A stretch of 64,000 bases of DNA, taken from contig NZ_JAGFPE010000001.1 in the NCBI RefSeq assembly GCF_025962655.1, positions 310,001-374,000 on the forward strand, given 5' to 3'. This document shows positions 61,999 through 64,000 of the stretch, in pieces (position 1 is the stretch's first letter; each line of letters starts with the position of its first letter). The notes under the pieces were generated by a model that saw only the letters and a list, made by a program, of their open reading frames with translations, was not told where the DNA came from and ran no database searches. The DNA is from Candidatus Symbiopectobacterium sp. NZEC151 (GTDB lineage Bacteria > Pseudomonadota > Gammaproteobacteria > Enterobacterales > Enterobacteriaceae). The position numbers and the translations under genes were made by a program.

Positions 61999-62082
61999 GC
62001 TTGACGCCTTATCCCCATTGTTGAATGTTACTGTGCGTTGCTTGGTTTCGCGACGTTTGGTCCACTGGCTGGCAGGTTGTTC

Positions 62083-64000
62083 ATGAGCAAACCCTTTAAA
62101 CTGCATTCCGATTTTACCCCCTCAGGCGATCAGCCTGAAGCGATCCGTCTGCTGGAAGAGGGGTTGGAAGCGGGGTTGGCGCATCAGACGTTGTTGGGGG
62201 TAACCGGTTCGGGAAAGACCTTTACCATTGCCAATGTGATAGCGGATCTCAACCGTCCCACCATGGTGTTGGCGCCCAACAAAACGCTGGCGGCGCAGCT
62301 CTATGGCGAGATGAAAGCGTTTTTTCCTGACAATGCGGTAGAGTATTTCGTCTCTTACTACGATTACTACCAGCCCGAAGCCTACGTGCCCAGTTCGGAC
62401 ACCTTTATCGAGAAGGACGCGTCGGTCAACGAGCATATTGAACAGATGCGTCTGTCAGCCACCAAAGCGCTGCTGGAGCGGCGCGATGTGGTGGTTGTGG
62501 CGTCGGTCTCTGCCATCTACGGGTTGGGCGATCCCGATCTCTATCTGAAAATGATGCTGCACCTGACGGTCGGCATGATCATCGATCAGCGTTCAATTTT
62601 ACGCCGACTGACTGAGCTACAATATTCACGAAACGATCAGGCGTTTACGCGAGGTACTTTTCGCGTGCGCGGTGAAGTGATTGATATTTTTCCGGCAGAA
62701 TCCGATGAGATTGCGCTGCGCGTCGAGCTGTTCGATGAAGAGGTTGAACGCCTGACGCTGTTCGATCCGCTCACCGGTCAGCAGCTACAAACGGTGCCGC
62801 GTTATACCATCTACCCGAAGACTCACTATGTCACGCCGCGTGAGCGCATTCTTCAGGCGATGGAAGATATCAAAGTGGATCTCGCAGAGCGCCGCAAGAC
62901 ATTGTTGGAAAACAATAAACTGCTGGAAGAGCAGCGTCTGACACAGCGCACCCAATTCGACCTCGAGATGATGAATGAACTCGGCTATTGCTCCGGTATC
63001 GAAAACTACTCACGTTATCTCTCCGGGCGCGGGCCGGGCGAGGCGCCACCGACGCTGTTTGACTACCTGCCAGCCGATGGATTGCTGGTGATCGATGAGT
63101 CCCACGTGACCATCCCGCAATTGGGTGGCATGTATCGCGGTGACCGGGCGCGTAAAGAGACGCTGGTGGAGTATGGTTTTCGTCTGCCGTCGGCGCTCGA
63201 CAACCGGCCGATGAAGTTTGAGGAGTTTCAAGCCCTCGCGCCGCAAACCATCTATGTCTCAGCGACGCCCGGCAATTATGAATTGGAACATTCCGGCGAT
63301 GATGTCGTCGATCAGGTGGTGCGCCCTACGGGGCTGCTTGACCCGTTACTGGAAGTCCGTCCGGTTGCGACGCAGGTGGACGATTTGTTGTCTGAAATCC
63401 GCAAACGCGTTGTGTTGAACGAGCGCGTACTGGTCACCACGTTAACCAAACGCATGGCGGAAGATCTCACCGAATATCTGGAAGAGCACGGTGAGCGCGT
63501 GCGCTATCTGCACTCGGATATTGACACCGTTGAGCGCGTTGAGATTATCCGCGATCTGCGGCTGGGCGAATTTGATGTGCTGGTGGGCATTAACCTGCTT
63601 AGGGAAGGGCTGGACATGCCCGAAGTATCGCTGGTGGCGATTCTGGACGCTGACAAAGAGGGCTTCCTGCGTTCGGAACGTTCCTTGATTCAGACCATTG
63701 GACGTGCTGCACGTAACCTCAATGGTAAAGCCATTCTGTACGGCGACAAGATAACGCCGTCAATGCAGCGCGCCATGCAGGAAACGGAGCGGCGACGTGA
63801 GAAGCAGCAGGCGTATAACGAAGCGCACGGCATCGTGCCTACCGGTCTTAACAAAAAGATCGATGACATTCTGCAATTAGGCAAGCCGACGGCGAAAGGC
63901 AAAGGCCGCGCCGGACGTAAAGCCGCTGAGCCAGCCGCAGAATATCATGCACTGACGCCAAAAGCGCTGGAGCAAAAGATTCGTGAATTGGAAGGTCAAA
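62083..64000 (+). CDS. uvrB: UvrABC excinuclease subunit B (3' end outside window)
   Basis: UvrB is the DNA-damage-verifying helicase of nucleotide excision repair. The window shows the first 639 codons, with the stop beyond the right edge. Features are Walker [11 protein letters not shown] near residue 40, the beta-hairpin [18 protein letters not shown], helicase motif [32 protein letters not shown] and QTIGRAARN; the UvrC-binding C-terminal part begins near the end. ATG 62083 gives [11 protein letters not shown] as in E. coli. A LexA box stands upstream, so SOS induction is expected. Confidence 0.97.
   Translation, partial: MSKPFKLHSDFTPSGDQPEAIRLLEEGLEAGLAHQTLLGVTGSGKTFTIANVIADLNRPTMVLAPNKTLAAQLYGEMKAFFPDNAVEYFVSYYDYYQPEAYVPSSDTFIEKDASVNEHIEQMRLSATKALLERRDVVVVASVSAIYGLGDPDLYLKMMLHLTVGMIIDQRSILRRLTELQYSRNDQAFTRGTFRVRGEVIDIFPAESDEIALRVELFDEEVERLTLFDPLTGQQLQTVPRYTIYPKTHYVTPRERILQAMEDIKVDLAERRKTLLENNKLLEEQRLTQRTQFDLEMMNELGYCSGIENYSRYLSGRGPGEAPPTLFDYLPADGLLVIDESHVTIPQLGGMYRGDRARKETLVEYGFRLPSALDNRPMKFEEFQALAPQTIYVSATPGNYELEHSGDDVVDQVVRPTGLLDPLLEVRPVATQVDDLLSEIRKRVVLNERVLVTTLTKRMAEDLTEYLEEHGERVRYLHSDIDTVERVEIIRDLRLGEFDVLVGINLLREGLDMPEVSLVAILDADKEGFLRSERSLIQTIGRAARNLNGKAILYGDKITPSMQRAMQETERRREKQQAYNEAHGIVPTGLNKKIDDILQLGKPTAKGKGRAGRKAAEPAAEYHALTPKALEQKIRELEGQ

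Larger units (their letters stand above)
60866..62082. other. Long intergenic region with regulatory elements before uvrB
   Basis: This is 1217 bp without a supported gene. It holds a hairpin (60904-60938), a DnaA-box-like inverted pair (61535-61557), the LexA box (61904-61923) and tandem repeats (61951-61998). A minus-strand 65-codon frame at 61519-61322 has no ribosome-binding site. The segment 61040-61320 looks like degraded non-coding sequence. In E. coli bioD and uvrB lie close together, so most of this is an insertion. Confidence 0.5.

Noticed and set aside
61940..62000. The tandem repeats as a CRISPR-like array
   Set aside because: The units are contiguous 16-mers without spacers, so this is a simple tandem repeat.
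1..64000. CRISPR arrays and intact insertion sequences
   Set aside because: No series of regularly spaced direct repeats and no transposase gene were found on either strand.

Overview
The window is chromosomal DNA of an enterobacterium (Enterobacterales). The housekeeping genes (mtfA, moeB-moeA, gsiABCD, maeA, cdd, yohJK, bioA/bioBFCD, uvrB) align over their full length with the E. coli families as I remember them. A 127-bp palindromic intergenic repeat at 42727-42853 resembles elements I associate with Dickeya, Pectobacterium, Brenneria and Serratia-type genomes, so a plant-associated Pectobacteriaceae member is my best guess; the species is not determinable here.

Left part, 1 to about 31060: the right-hand portion of an integrative conjugative element (ICE) inserted in tRNA-Asn. 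The P4-type integrase (29616-30884) closely resembles the Yersinia HPI / ICEEc1 integrase, and the 17-bp core at the tRNA 3' end (31045-31061) matches the HPI attachment core. A complete pKM101-like mating-pair-formation operon reads leftward: virB1, virB2, a virB3-virB4 fusion, virB5, eexN, virB6, virB7, virB8, virB9, virB10, virB11, a Cag12-type lipoprotein and a KikA/TrbM protein. It is interrupted between virB10 and virB11 by an unrecognised convergent gene pair (2666-3987). Upstream are small ICE regulators (TraR/DksA, DUF2857, AlpA). Relaxase, coupling protein and the other att site are not in the window.

ICE cargo, about 15.1 to 29.5 kb: (a) an AraC/NimR-type regulator divergent from a FUSC-DUF1656-HlyD efflux operon; (b) a MarA/SoxS-size regulator and a low-GC gene with a frameshift in an A8 tract; (c) an SDR-fold protein lacking the catalytic Tyr/Lys, a divergent MFS exporter and a 924-aa winged-helix/ATPase regulator; (d) an rpiR-eamA operon divergent from a ketopantoate-reductase-like gene with a perfect 16-bp palindrome between them; (e) a decayed TauE/SafE gene.

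Chromosome, 31 to 38 kb: tRNA-Asn, mtfA, tRNA-Ser(CGA), then a zinc-acquisition locus with a CobW/G3E GTPase lacking the CxCC motif and an aztABCD-type zinc ABC transporter with periplasmic metallochaperone. Both transcription units are preceded by an identical 21-bp Zur-like palindrome, which predicts coordinated induction under zinc starvation.

Chromosome, 38 to 64 kb: a Pmp3/YqaE peptide, an AEC transporter, a Cache-GGDEF diguanylate cyclase, a YegS-type lipid kinase, a nitroreductase, moeA-moeB (molybdenum cofactor), gsiABCD (glutathione uptake; the iaaA gene that E. coli has between moeA and gsiA is absent), NAD-malic enzyme maeA, cytidine deaminase cdd, holin-like yohJK, and the divergent biotin genes bioA / bioBFCD around a BirA operator. 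Between bioD and uvrB, adjacent in E. coli, is a 2-kb insertion with one AT-rich orphan gene. uvrB runs off the right edge and has a LexA box and a 3 x 16-bp tandem repeat in its leader.
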